17,581 bases of DNA from CAG-791 sp963591995 (lineage in GTDB: Bacteria > Bacillota > Clostridia > Lachnospirales > Lachnospiraceae): the NCBI GenBank assembly GCA_963591995.1, contig CAVAUJ010000053.1:1-17581 (forward strand), given 5' to 3'. The position numbers were made by a program, and so were the translations under genes. The first letter of the stretch is position 1, and each line of letters opens with the position of its first letter. Of the stretch, positions 1 through 6,210 are shown piece by piece. The notes under the pieces are model-generated. The model worked only from the letters and a program-made list of their open reading frames with translations. It made no database searches and was not told the DNA's origin.

Positions 1-60
1 CGCCGGTTGGCGCCGGAGCGGTAACGCGGCAACGGTGTCAGCAGTTTTTCGGAAAAAGGG

Positions 61-89
61 TTGACAGGCGGCGCGGGAGGTTGTAATAT
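61..89 (+). promoter_or_regulatory. Sigma-A-type promoter of the met operon
   Basis: A perfect -35 hexamer TTGACA (61-66) and a -10 TAATAT (84-89) are separated by exactly 17 bases. This is the best promoter in the window. Transcription would start near 95-97 and give a leader of about 330 bases before metN. The start point falls inside the operator-like repeat at 91-107, as expected for repression. Nothing upstream (1-60) can be assigned; it could be the end of a neighbouring gene. Confidence 0.85.
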
Positions 90-90
90 C

Positions 91-107
91 CCGACTAAAT
101 CAGTAGG
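91..107 (+). promoter_or_regulatory. IscR/CymR-like (Rrf2-family) operator
   Basis: The inverted repeat CCGACT-AAATC-AGTAGG has one mismatch between its arms and lies directly after the -10 box, over the likely transcription start. From memory, its core matches the IscR type 1 consensus (YYGACT, four A/T-rich bases, YAGT) and the related clostridial CymR/Rrf2 boxes. Those regulators sense Fe-S or cysteine status. Placement suggests repression of the met operon. The regulator gene is not in this window, so the family assignment is an inference. Confidence 0.6.
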
Positions 108-114
108 AAATACG

Positions 115-222
115 CGACTTCCGAAGTCGGTTCGGGCCGGTTTTCGGGAGGACGCGAGGGAAAGACAGCGTGCCGGCAGACGGTACAGACGCAGCGGGAG
201 CTGCAGGCATCGAGAGGATGCC
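115..222 (+). other. Structured 5' leader segment with three small hairpins
   Basis: This stretch between the promoter and the leader peptide holds three local inverted repeats. They are CGACTT/AAGTCG (115-120 with 124-129), GCAGC/GCTGC (191-195 with 200-204) and GGCATC/GATGCC (206-211 with 217-222, loop GAGAG). The last ends six bases before the leader-peptide ribosome binding site. I looked for SAM-I riboswitch and T-box core motifs here and found none that convince. Confidence 0.35.
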
Positions 223-242
223 GTGGGCAGGAGAAGGACGAG

Positions 243-329
243 ATGACGCGAAGAACACAGAGCGAGAACTTCACACAGATGATGTGCGCGATGTGCTGCT
301 TCATGGACATGTGCCATGAGGTTTCCTAG
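243..329 (+). CDS. Met/Cys-rich leader peptide (attenuator peptide)
   Basis: This short reading frame of 28 residues starts with ATG at 243 and ends with TAG at 327-329. It has a good ribosome binding site, AGGAG (229-233), nine bases before the start. Residues 13-24 read MMCAMCCFMDMC: five Met and four Cys in twelve codons, all encoded at 279-314. No transmembrane or enzymatic feature is visible, and the peptide itself probably has no function. The run of regulatory codons, the stop codon abutting an antiterminator arm (329-339) and the terminator downstream (375-411) are the layout of his, trp and leu leader peptides. Shortage of charged Met or Cys tRNA would stall the ribosome at 279-314 and switch on metNIQ. 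Expression and the mechanism are inferred; the codon pattern is directly visible. Confidence 0.85.
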   Translation: MTRRTQSENFTQMMCAMCCFMDMCHEVS

Positions 330-390
330 TCGTGCATCTTCATTCTTTTCAGACAGCAATACGTGAGAATCGGAGGGACAGATGCATGAC
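329..390 (+). promoter_or_regulatory. Antiterminator pairing of the met attenuator
   Basis: Bases 329-339 (GTCGTGCATCT) can pair with 380-390 (AGATGCATGAC) over 11 consecutive positions with a single G-U wobble. The 3' partner includes part of the terminator's 5' arm and its loop, so this pairing and the terminator exclude each other. The 5' partner begins at the last base of the leader-peptide stop codon. A ribosome that finishes the peptide would cover it, while one stalled at the Met/Cys codons would leave it free. A weaker alternative pairs 241-248, the leader start codon region, with 331-339 across one bulge. That could favour termination when the leader is not translated. Confidence 0.75.
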
Positions 391-411
391 GGTGTATCTG
401 TCCTTTTCTTT
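375..411 (+). terminator. Intrinsic terminator (attenuator) upstream of metN
   Basis: GGACAGAT (376-383) pairs with ATCTGTCC (396-403), and G-U pairs plus a C-G pair extend the stem to about 11 bp. The U-rich tail TTTTCTTT follows at 404-411. It lies 17 bases before the metN start and inside the transcribed leader, so it is an attenuator and does not end an upstream gene. It conflicts with the antiterminator pairing 329-339/380-390. Confidence 0.85.
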
Positions 412-428
412 CGCAGAGGGGTGAGCGG

Positions 429-1508
429 ATGGCGATTATCGAGGTACAGAATCTTTCCAAGACCTTTGTCACCAAGGATGCAAGGGTGGAGGCATTGCGG
501 AACATCAATTTCTCCGTGGAGGAGAGAGACATTTACGGCATCATCGGAATGTCCGGTGCAGGCAAGAGCACGCTGGTGCGGTGCCTGAATTATCTGGAGA
601 CACCGACAGAGGGCACCGTGACGGTGGAGGGGCGTAGCCTTGGGGAGCTCTCCACGAAGGAGCTGCGGGAGCTGCGGAGCAGCATCAGCATGATCTTCCA
701 GGGCTTCAACCTTCTGATGCAGCGGACGGTCCTCGACAATGTATGTTTCCCTCTGACGCTGCAGAAGAACAAGCTCAGCCGGGCGGAGGCGAGAAAGAAG
801 GCGGAGAGGCTCCTGGAAATCGTAGGACTTTCCGAAAAGGCGAAGGCCTATCCCGCCCAGCTCTCCGGCGGACAAAAGCAAAGGGTTGCCATTGCAAGAG
901 CGCTGGCAAGCGATCCGAAGATCCTGCTGTGCGATGAGGCGACCAGTGCACTGGATCCGCAGACGACCCAGTCCATTCTGCAGCTTCTGCGGAAGATCAA
1001 CGAAGAGACAGGCATCACCATTGTCATCATCACGCATCAGATGTCGGTGGTGCGTGAGATCTGCAGACACGTTGCCATCGTAGAGAACGGTGAGATCGTG
1101 GAGAACGGGCCGGTGGAGGAGATCTTCACACATCCGAAGTCCCGCGCCGCAAGGCAGCTCATCATCGAGGGAAAGGATCCGGATGAATGGGCCAGAGAGC
1201 AGGAGAGCCGGAAGGAAGGCCTCCACGGGGCGATGGTGAAGGAGCTGCGTGCAGCGCATACGGTCCGCATCGTGTATTCCACCAATTCCTCTTACGAGCC
1301 GGTCATCGCCAACATGATTCTGGAAACCGGACATCCGGTGAACATTCTGAAGGCGGACACCAAGGATGTGGGCGGCGTAGCCCGGGGCGAAATGATCCTG
1401 GGACTGGATGAAGAGCCGCAGATTGCGGCACAGCAGATTGCCTACCTGAAGGAACGGGGACTGGCGGTAGAGGAGCTCACCGAGCTGCATACAGGAGGGA
1501 AGAGATGA
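429..1508 (+). CDS. metN: Methionine-type ABC transporter ATP-binding protein
   Basis: The ATPase of a MetNIQ importer powers uptake of methionine, and in some relatives of other sulfur amino acids. The 359-residue protein has Walker A GMSGAGKST (40-48), the Q-loop FQ (90-91), the signature LSGGQ (145-149), Walker B KILLCDE (164-170) and the switch histidine H203. A C-terminal NIL domain spans about 275-355; in known MetN proteins it binds methionine and inhibits transport when the internal pool is high. The length is typical for a NIL-containing MetN. The ATG is preceded by the purine-rich site AGAGGGG. Its end overlaps the metI start (ATGA), implying coupled translation. Expression is probably gated by the Met/Cys attenuator immediately upstream. 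Family assignment is firm; the exact substrate (Met, Cys derivatives or both) is not proven. Confidence 0.95.
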   Translation: MAIIEVQNLSKTFVTKDARVEALRNINFSVEERDIYGIIGMSGAGKSTLVRCLNYLETPTEGTVTVEGRSLGELSTKELRELRSSISMIFQGFNLLMQRTVLDNVCFPLTLQKNKLSRAEARKKAERLLEIVGLSEKAKAYPAQLSGGQKQRVAIARALASDPKILLCDEATSALDPQTTQSILQLLRKINEETGITIVIITHQMSVVREICRHVAIVENGEIVENGPVEEIFTHPKSRAARQLIIEGKDPDEWAREQESRKEGLHGAMVKELRAAHTVRIVYSTNSSYEPVIANMILETGHPVNILKADTKDVGGVARGEMILGLDEEPQIAAQQIAYLKERGLAVEELTELHTGGKR

Positions 1509-2164
1509 CATCACAGGAAATACAGATGATCGTGGAGGGCGTGTGGGAGACCTTGTACATGACCCTGGTATCCACACTTTTCGGCTATGTCATCGGCCTT
1601 CCCTGGGGAATTGCCCTGAAGGTGACGGATAAGGACGGGCTTCATCCGAATTATGCGGTCTACCGGGTGCTGGACGTGATCACCAACATCATGCGGTCCA
1701 TCCCGTTTCTGATCCTTCTGATCATTGTGCTGCCGCTCACCAAGGTCATCGTGGGCAAGACCTACGGCTCTACGGCAACCGTTGTTCCGCTGGTGATTTC
1801 GGCGGCGCCGCTGATCGCGCGAATGGTGGAGTCCTCCCTTAACGAGGTGGACCGGGGCGTCATCGAGGCGGCCGAGTCCATGGGAGCCGGAACCTTTCAG
1901 ATTGTATGGAAGGTCCTCCTGGGAGAGGCGCGGATTTCGCTGATTTCCGGCGCGACCATCACGATCGGCACCATCCTCGGGTATTCGGCCATGGCAGGAA
2001 CCATCGGAGGCGGCGGACTGGGAGACATTGCCATCCGCTACGGCTACTATCGCTTCCAGCCGAACATACTGTACACGACGGTCATCCTCCTGGTGGTGCT
2101 GGTGCAGATCTTCCAGCTCATCGGAGCGATCCTGTCGGCGAAGCTGGACAAGCGGCACATATAA
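1505..2164 (+). CDS. metI: Methionine-type ABC transporter permease
   Basis: This is the membrane subunit of the MetNIQ importer, 219 residues, a normal length for MetI. It has about five hydrophobic segments, the first near residues 18-38. The cytoplasmic coupling loop carries the EAA-like motif EAAESMGAG, and the C-terminal half includes the glycine-rich stretch GTIGGGGLGDIA typical of MetI. Its ATG overlaps the metN stop codon, so the two products are likely made in equal amounts. The stop codon is TAA at 2162-2164, sixteen bases before the assembly gap. No defect is visible. Confidence 0.95.
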   Translation: MTSQEIQMIVEGVWETLYMTLVSTLFGYVIGLPWGIALKVTDKDGLHPNYAVYRVLDVITNIMRSIPFLILLIIVLPLTKVIVGKTYGSTATVVPLVISAAPLIARMVESSLNEVDRGVIEAAESMGAGTFQIVWKVLLGEARISLISGATITIGTILGYSAMAGTIGGGGLGDIAIRYGYYRFQPNILYTTVILLVVLVQIFQLIGAILSAKLDKRHI

Positions 2165-2180
2165 TACAGCGCATATAACA

Positions 2181-2247
2181 NNNNNNNNNNNNNNNNNNNN
2201 NNNNNNNNNNNNNNNNNNNNNNNNNNNNNNNNNNNNNNNNNNNNNNN
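2181..2247 (+). other. Assembly gap (67 N)
   Basis: A run of 67 unknown bases lies between metI and metQ. The true length and content are unknown; a repeat or a strong hairpin could have caused it. Both flanking genes are intact, so it does not break a recognised gene. Confidence 1.
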
Positions 2248-2312
2248 CCCGGTACACCGGTTTGGGGCTGTTGTAGATAGCTGCGGGAAATGGTTCCTGC
2301 AGAGAATGCATT

Positions 2313-2331
2313 GTGTGAGGAGATCTCACAC
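2313..2331 (+). other. Hairpin in the metI-metQ intergenic region
   Basis: GTGTGAG (2313-2319) and CTCACAC (2325-2331) form a perfect 7-bp stem with a 5-base loop. No U-run follows, so it is unlikely to terminate transcription. It may be an mRNA-processing or stabilising structure that raises binding-protein output relative to metNI, but this is inference. The remaining sequence from 2248 to 2419 shows no further gene. Confidence 0.4.
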
Positions 2332-2419
2332 CGGGGGCCGGTCTGTGCGCACTTGGCAGGACTCCGTTATGCACAGCACGTGCGCAGAGTGCAGATATGC
2401 ACGAGAGAGGAGCAATATT

Positions 2420-3346
2420 ATGAAGAACAAGGTAGTAGCAGGATTGGCAGCAGCAGCACTGGCCGCAGGCGTTCTGGCAGGATGCGGCAGCTCTTCCGCA
2501 GATACGGCAGCAGAGAGCACCTCTGCCGCAGAGGAGAGCACGGAGGATGCAGCAGAGGAGACCGCTGCAGCAGAAGAGAGCACAGAGGCTGCAGACGGCG
2601 ACAACGTCATCACAGTGGCCGCTTCCCAGACCCCTCACTCGGAGATTCTGGAGGCAGTAAAGGATCTGCTGAAGGAGGAGGGCTATGATCTCGAGGTGAC
2701 CATCTTCGAGGACTATGTACAGCCCAACAATGTCGTTGAGTCCGGCGAGATCGATGCCAACTACTTCCAGCATGTCAACTATCTGAATGCCTTCAATGAG
2801 GAGAACGGCACGAGCCTTGTTGTTGCGGAGAACGGCAAGATTCACTATGAGCCCTTCGGCATCTACGGCGGCACCAAGAGCGATCTGGCAGACATCGCAG
2901 ACGGCGATGCCGTTGCCATTCCCAACGACACGACCAATGAGGCAAGAGCACTGCTGCTCCTGCAGCAGGAGGGTCTGATCACCCTGGCAGAGGATGCAGG
3001 CGTTACCGCCACCGTCAACGACGTGACGGAGAATCCTTACAATCTGGAGCTGGTCGAGGTTGAGGCCGCACAGGTTGCCAAGCAGCTGGGCAGCGTTGCC
3101 TTCGGCGTGATCAACGGCAACTATGCACTGGAGAACGGCCTGAGCGTCGGCAAGGATGCCCTGGCTACCGAGTCTGCAGACGGCGATGCCATCCAGCAGT
3201 ACGTCAACGTCATTGCCGTCAAGGAAGGCAACGAGTCCTCCGCGAAGATCAAGGCCCTGACGGATGCCCTGCACTCCGCAACGGCAGTGGACTACATCAA
3301 CGAGAACTATGACGGAGCGGTTGTTCCCTACGACGGAGAGCAGTAA
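2420..3346 (+). CDS. metQ: Methionine-type ABC transporter substrate-binding lipoprotein
   Basis: This is the extracytoplasmic, membrane-anchored binding protein of the NlpA/MetQ family, which delivers methionine (D or L, sometimes other sulfur amino acids) to MetNI. The chosen ATG at 2420 follows AGGAG (2408-2412) and gives 308 residues that begin with a proper lipoprotein signal, MKNKVVAGL...LAGC, with lipidated Cys22. An earlier in-frame start would place a non-signal extension in front. An Ala/Glu/Ser/Thr-rich linker runs from about 23 to 60, followed by the NlpA domain starting VITVAASQTPHSEIL. NlpA-family landmarks include FEDYVQPN and DANYFQHVNYL. It is the last gene of the operon and is followed by a strong terminator. 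Confidence 0.93.
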   Translation: MKNKVVAGLAAAALAAGVLAGCGSSSADTAAESTSAAEESTEDAAEETAAAEESTEAADGDNVITVAASQTPHSEILEAVKDLLKEEGYDLEVTIFEDYVQPNNVVESGEIDANYFQHVNYLNAFNEENGTSLVVAENGKIHYEPFGIYGGTKSDLADIADGDAVAIPNDTTNEARALLLLQQEGLITLAEDAGVTATVNDVTENPYNLELVEVEAAQVAKQLGSVAFGVINGNYALENGLSVGKDALATESADGDAIQQYVNVIAVKEGNESSAKIKALTDALHSATAVDYINENYDGAVVPYDGEQ

Positions 3347-3410
3347 AGCGCACGGCGGATACATCGATCCGTCAGGATTCCGGTAACCGGCGATGTACCG
3401 GACACCGGTC

Positions 3411-3439
3411 TTTACAGCAGCAGAGACGAATGATATAAA
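3411..3439 (+). promoter_or_regulatory. Predicted promoter of the two-component system genes
   Basis: TTTACA (3411-3416) and TATAAA (3434-3439) are separated by exactly 17 bases. Initiation near 3446 would fall within the 5' arm of the metQ terminator (3442-3452), so transcripts from here would lack the base of that stem. This would let them pass a terminator that stops met operon transcripts. It is the only good promoter I find before the response-regulator gene. Confidence 0.5.
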
Positions 3440-3441
3440 GA

Positions 3442-3473
3442 GGCCGCAGACCGAAAAGGTCTGCGGCCTTTTT
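3442..3473 (+). terminator. Intrinsic terminator of the met operon
   Basis: GGCCGCAGACC (3442-3452) and GGTCTGCGGCC (3458-3468) make a perfect 11-bp stem with loop GAAAA, followed by TTTTT (3469-3473). It lies 95 bases after the metQ stop codon. Confidence 0.93.
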
Positions 3474-3480
3474 CTGCGGG

Positions 3481-3498
3481 GTGCGCCTGGCGGCGCAC
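3481..3498 (+). other. GC-rich hairpin in the response-regulator leader
   Basis: GTGCGCC (3481-3487) and GGCGCAC (3492-3498) form a perfect 7-bp stem with a 4-base loop, shortly after the metQ terminator. There is no U-run. It would sit in the 5' untranslated region of the two-component mRNA and could influence translation or stability; its role is unknown. Confidence 0.4.
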
Positions 3499-3547
3499 AT
3501 TCCGGAGGGACATTGTATTGTGGGGCATAAAGGAGAAACGAATCAGC

Positions 3548-4282
3548 ATGTACCGTGTCGTGATTGTGGACGATGAGAAAACCATATCGGAGGGAATCGC
3601 CTCGCTTTTTCCGTGGAAAAGCATCGGGTTTGAAGCGGTTTCCTACACCGATCCGCGGGTGGCGCTCGCCGATATCGAGAGAAACGGCTGCGAGGTGGTG
3701 CTGTCCGATATCGAGATGCCGGGCATGAGCGGCATCGAGCTGTGCCGGAAGCTGCAGGGCAGGGACATCATCGTCGTGTTCCTCTCGAGCCATCAGAATT
3801 ATGACTATTTTCGCAGTGCCATCCGCTACAGCGTGGAGGACTACCTCTTAAAGCCGATCAACAGCGATGACATTATGGAATGCTTCGGCAAAATAAAAGC
3901 CAAACTCGATGCCCGACATTCCGCGGGGGAAGAGGAGACGCACCCTTCCGGCTACTATGAATCCATCCGGAAGATCGTCGTTGACTACCTGGAGGAGAAT
4001 TATCAGAATGCGCGGCTGGAGGAGGCGGCGCACCGTGCAAATCTGAGCTCTGCCTACCTCTCGAGCCTGCTGAAGGACAAGCTGGGCTGCGGCTTCACGG
4101 AGCTGTTGACGAGAATCCGCATGGAAAAGGCGGCGAAGATGCTGGGGGATGTGCAATATAAGGCATATGACATTGCCTATTATGTCGGATACGACAATCC
4201 CAAGAGCTTCTCGCGTGCCTTTAAAAACTATTACGGCTGCTCGCCCATGGAATACCGGCAGCGCGGCGGGAAGGAGAGCTGA
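3548..4282 (+). CDS. AraC-type response regulator (YesN-like)
   Basis: This cytoplasmic transcription factor is controlled by phosphorylation. From the ATG at 3548 it has 244 residues. The receiver domain (about 1-122) carries the acidic pair D8/D9, phosphoacceptor D54 in SDIEMPG, S80 and K102 in LLKP. An AraC-type double helix-turn-helix spans about 140-240, with IAYYVGYDNPKSFSRAFKNYYGCSPMEYR near its end. AGGAG (3531-3535) lies 12 bases before this ATG, slightly far. An in-frame TTG at 3518, with GGAGGG seven bases upstream, would add ten residues. I prefer 3548 because receiver domains normally begin this way. The stop overlaps the kinase start (TGATG). Such pairs usually activate nearby carbohydrate ABC transporter genes, here probably the operon starting at 6211. 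Confidence 0.92.
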   Translation: MYRVVIVDDEKTISEGIASLFPWKSIGFEAVSYTDPRVALADIERNGCEVVLSDIEMPGMSGIELCRKLQGRDIIVVFLSSHQNYDYFRSAIRYSVEDYLLKPINSDDIMECFGKIKAKLDARHSAGEEETHPSGYYESIRKIVVDYLEENYQNARLEEAAHRANLSSAYLSSLLKDKLGCGFTELLTRIRMEKAAKMLGDVQYKAYDIAYYVGYDNPKSFSRAFKNYYGCSPMEYRQRGGKES

Positions 4283-6030
4283 TGCAGCGGCGCAAGTATT
4301 TTTTCCGCCGGTTCCGGCAATATCTGCTGCTCTTTCTCCTGCCGGTGACGGTGGTCATCCTCATTTCCTTTCTGATCTCCGTCTCACAGCTCTCGGGCAG
4401 CCAGGAACGGGCGGGGCGGGATCTTGTCGATGCGGTGAACACCGATGTGGAGATGTCCCTGAATAATATCTCACAGCAGAACGTTCAATTCGCGAACAAC
4501 CCCTACATGGTATTGTCGCTCAAGCGCATCCTGGAGAAGGGGGATTACCTTTCCTATGCCGATTCCATCAACATTCGCAGCATCAACGCGACGCTCAAGA
4601 GCACGATCATAACCTACCCGTACGTGGACAGCATTTATCTGTACATGGACGGATACGATTATTACTACACCTCGGACGAGAGCATCGCGCGGTTGACGAA
4701 AAAGGAGGAATGGTACCTGTATTATGGAAAAATGGATAGTAGGGAAACGGAAATCTGGGTGCTGCCCGGTGACCGCGACCGGGACGGCGCAGCCGGAAAG
4801 CTGACGGTTATGCAGAAGATGCCGTTTTTCGGCGGTGTTGTGGTCATGACCATCAATCTTGCGGACTTTCGAAATCTTCTTTCCAATGCGCTGCAGCAGG
4901 AGAACACCTCGGTTGTCTTTATCAACATGGACGACGAGATCCTCTTTTGCTGGGGAGATGAGACCGATGCATCGGCACTTTCCAAGGCGGTCTTGCCGGG
5001 GGACGGCAAGGCGGGCGTCTGGGAAATGGTGGGGGAGCGGCTGTACCTTCTGCAGCAAAGAGACAACGCTTCCTTCGGCGTTCGGATCGTCGCCATGACG
5101 CCGATCGGCAGTGTCCTCTCCCAGGCCATGCGATATCTTCCCTCCTGGGGGCTGATGCTGGCGGCCGGCATCGCGGCGGCGCTTCTGGCAACGTATGTGA
5201 CGACGAGCCGCAATTTTGGCTATATTGAGCACATTATATCGGTGCTGGGCGACGCGGAACGGGGGGATTACAGCCGGCTCCGGGACCAGCACAGAACCGA
5301 GGATGAGTACGATACGATTCTGAACAACATCATCCGGCTGCATCTGGAAACCGAGCGCCTGAACTCGGAGCTGGAGCAGAAAAAGCATCAGCAGGAGGTG
5401 GTTTCCCTGACCGCGCTGCAGGCGCAGATCAATCCGCACTTTATGTTCAACACCCTGCAGATGATTCAGTTCAAGGCGGCCGGCGGGGCCGGGCAGGCAG
5501 AGGACGTTATCCGCATGACAGAGGCGCTTTCGGACATTCTCCGGTATGCGCTTTCGGATCCGCTTCGTCCCATCACGCTGCGGGAGGAAATCGAGTATCT
5601 GAAAAAATACGTGGCCATCCAGCACATGCGCTTCGGACAGCAGTTCATTCTGTATTATGAGGTCGAAGAGGAGCAGCTGGATCTCCCGGTGTTTCGCCTG
5701 ATGCTGCAGCCCATTATCGAGAACAGCATCCTGCACGGCATTCGGGACAAAGGGGAAACAGGTTACATCAAGCTGACCGTGTTCCAGAGGAAGGATGAGG
5801 TGCGGTTCCGGGTATTTGACACCGGTGTCGGCATGAGTCCGGAGGAGCTGGAGCAGCTGCGCCGCAGCATCAATCGCTTTGATGTGCACAGCATCGGACT
5901 TTCCAATGTCAACAGCCGGCTCAAGCTTTACTTCGGGGAGGAGGCGGGTCTTCGGATCCGCAGCGTGCAGGGCCGCGGCACCATTGTGGAATTCCGGATG
6001 AAGCTGTCGCAGATTGAAAAATACCGGTGA
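4282..6030 (+). CDS. Sensor histidine kinase (YesM-like, HPK7-type)
   Basis: This 582-residue membrane sensor kinase partners the response regulator just upstream, with which it overlaps by one base. One membrane segment lies at about 14-36, followed by an extracytoplasmic sensing region to about 285 and a second segment at about 287-308. A HAMP-like linker and a short coiled stretch come next. The His_kinase domain carries the phosphorylated histidine H386 in INPHFMFN. The ATP-binding domain has the N-box around N481 (IIENSILHG) and the G1 box D513-T-G-V-G. These motifs are typical of the YesM/LytS-type family that senses extracellular sugars or binding proteins. The ligand cannot be read from sequence. 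All catalytic motifs are intact. Confidence 0.93.
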   Translation: MQRRKYFFRRFRQYLLLFLLPVTVVILISFLISVSQLSGSQERAGRDLVDAVNTDVEMSLNNISQQNVQFANNPYMVLSLKRILEKGDYLSYADSINIRSINATLKSTIITYPYVDSIYLYMDGYDYYYTSDESIARLTKKEEWYLYYGKMDSRETEIWVLPGDRDRDGAAGKLTVMQKMPFFGGVVVMTINLADFRNLLSNALQQENTSVVFINMDDEILFCWGDETDASALSKAVLPGDGKAGVWEMVGERLYLLQQRDNASFGVRIVAMTPIGSVLSQAMRYLPSWGLMLAAGIAAALLATYVTTSRNFGYIEHIISVLGDAERGDYSRLRDQHRTEDEYDTILNNIIRLHLETERLNSELEQKKHQQEVVSLTALQAQINPHFMFNTLQMIQFKAAGGAGQAEDVIRMTEALSDILRYALSDPLRPITLREEIEYLKKYVAIQHMRFGQQFILYYEVEEEQLDLPVFRLMLQPIIENSILHGIRDKGETGYIKLTVFQRKDEVRFRVFDTGVGMSPEELEQLRRSINRFDVHSIGLSNVNSRLKLYFGEEAGLRIRSVQGRGTIVEFRMKLSQIEKYR

Positions 6031-6066
6031 TGCGGCAGCCCGTTCGAAAACAGGGTTACCGATTCT

Positions 6067-6121
6067 GAAAATCTGCAACCAAAGGGAAAAACCTCAGAAA
6101 GAAAAGTGACCAAATGAAAAA
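6067..6121 (+). promoter_or_regulatory. A-rich upstream region of the sugar-transport operon
   Basis: The 91 bases after the kinase stop codon are A-rich and contain four GAAAA runs starting at 6067, 6086, 6101 and 6116. This is the natural place for the response regulator to bind before the binding-protein gene. I could not define a convincing direct repeat or a -35/-10 pair. A GATAAT (6154-6159) could be a -10 box but has no recognisable -35 at the right distance, which would fit an activator-dependent promoter. Confidence 0.25.
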
Positions 6122-6149
6122 AAGGCCTCCTGCCGCGGCAGGGGGCCTT
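6122..6149 (+). terminator. Terminator-like hairpin after the kinase gene
   Basis: The arms 6122-6134 and 6137-6149 pair almost perfectly (13 positions, one T-G), giving a very stable GC-rich hairpin with a minimal CGCG loop. The 3' side ends in TT-CCTT, only a weak U-run. The 5' side is preceded by seven A, so the better terminator orientation is the minus strand, yet no minus-strand gene needs it. It most likely separates the two-component genes from the transporter operon. Confidence 0.6.
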
Positions 6150-6210
6150 CCTTGATAATAGAGACAGTTCAAAGGACAGTCCGAAAGCGGGCAACAGGAG
6201 GGAAGAATCT

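Noticed and set aside
1..60. T-box-like string (GGTAACGCGG) near the window start
   Set aside because: It resembles the T-box core only loosely, lies upstream of the promoter at 61-89 and lacks a downstream terminator or specifier stem, so it is not part of the met leader.
95..310. Minus-strand open frame of 71 codons across the leader
   Set aside because: It is antisense to the leader peptide, with no good ribosome binding site or homology.
91..428. SAM riboswitch in the met leader
   Set aside because: The SAM-I core motifs are absent; the leader peptide with its antiterminator and terminator explains the control region better.
1511..3793. Minus-strand open frame of 760 codons
   Set aside because: It runs antisense across metI, metQ and the N gap, with unknown residues inside and Cys/Arg-rich composition. 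It is a shadow of GC-rich coding sequence.
4471..6078. Minus-strand open frame of 535 codons
   Set aside because: It lies fully antisense to the intact histidine kinase gene and shows no recognisable domain.
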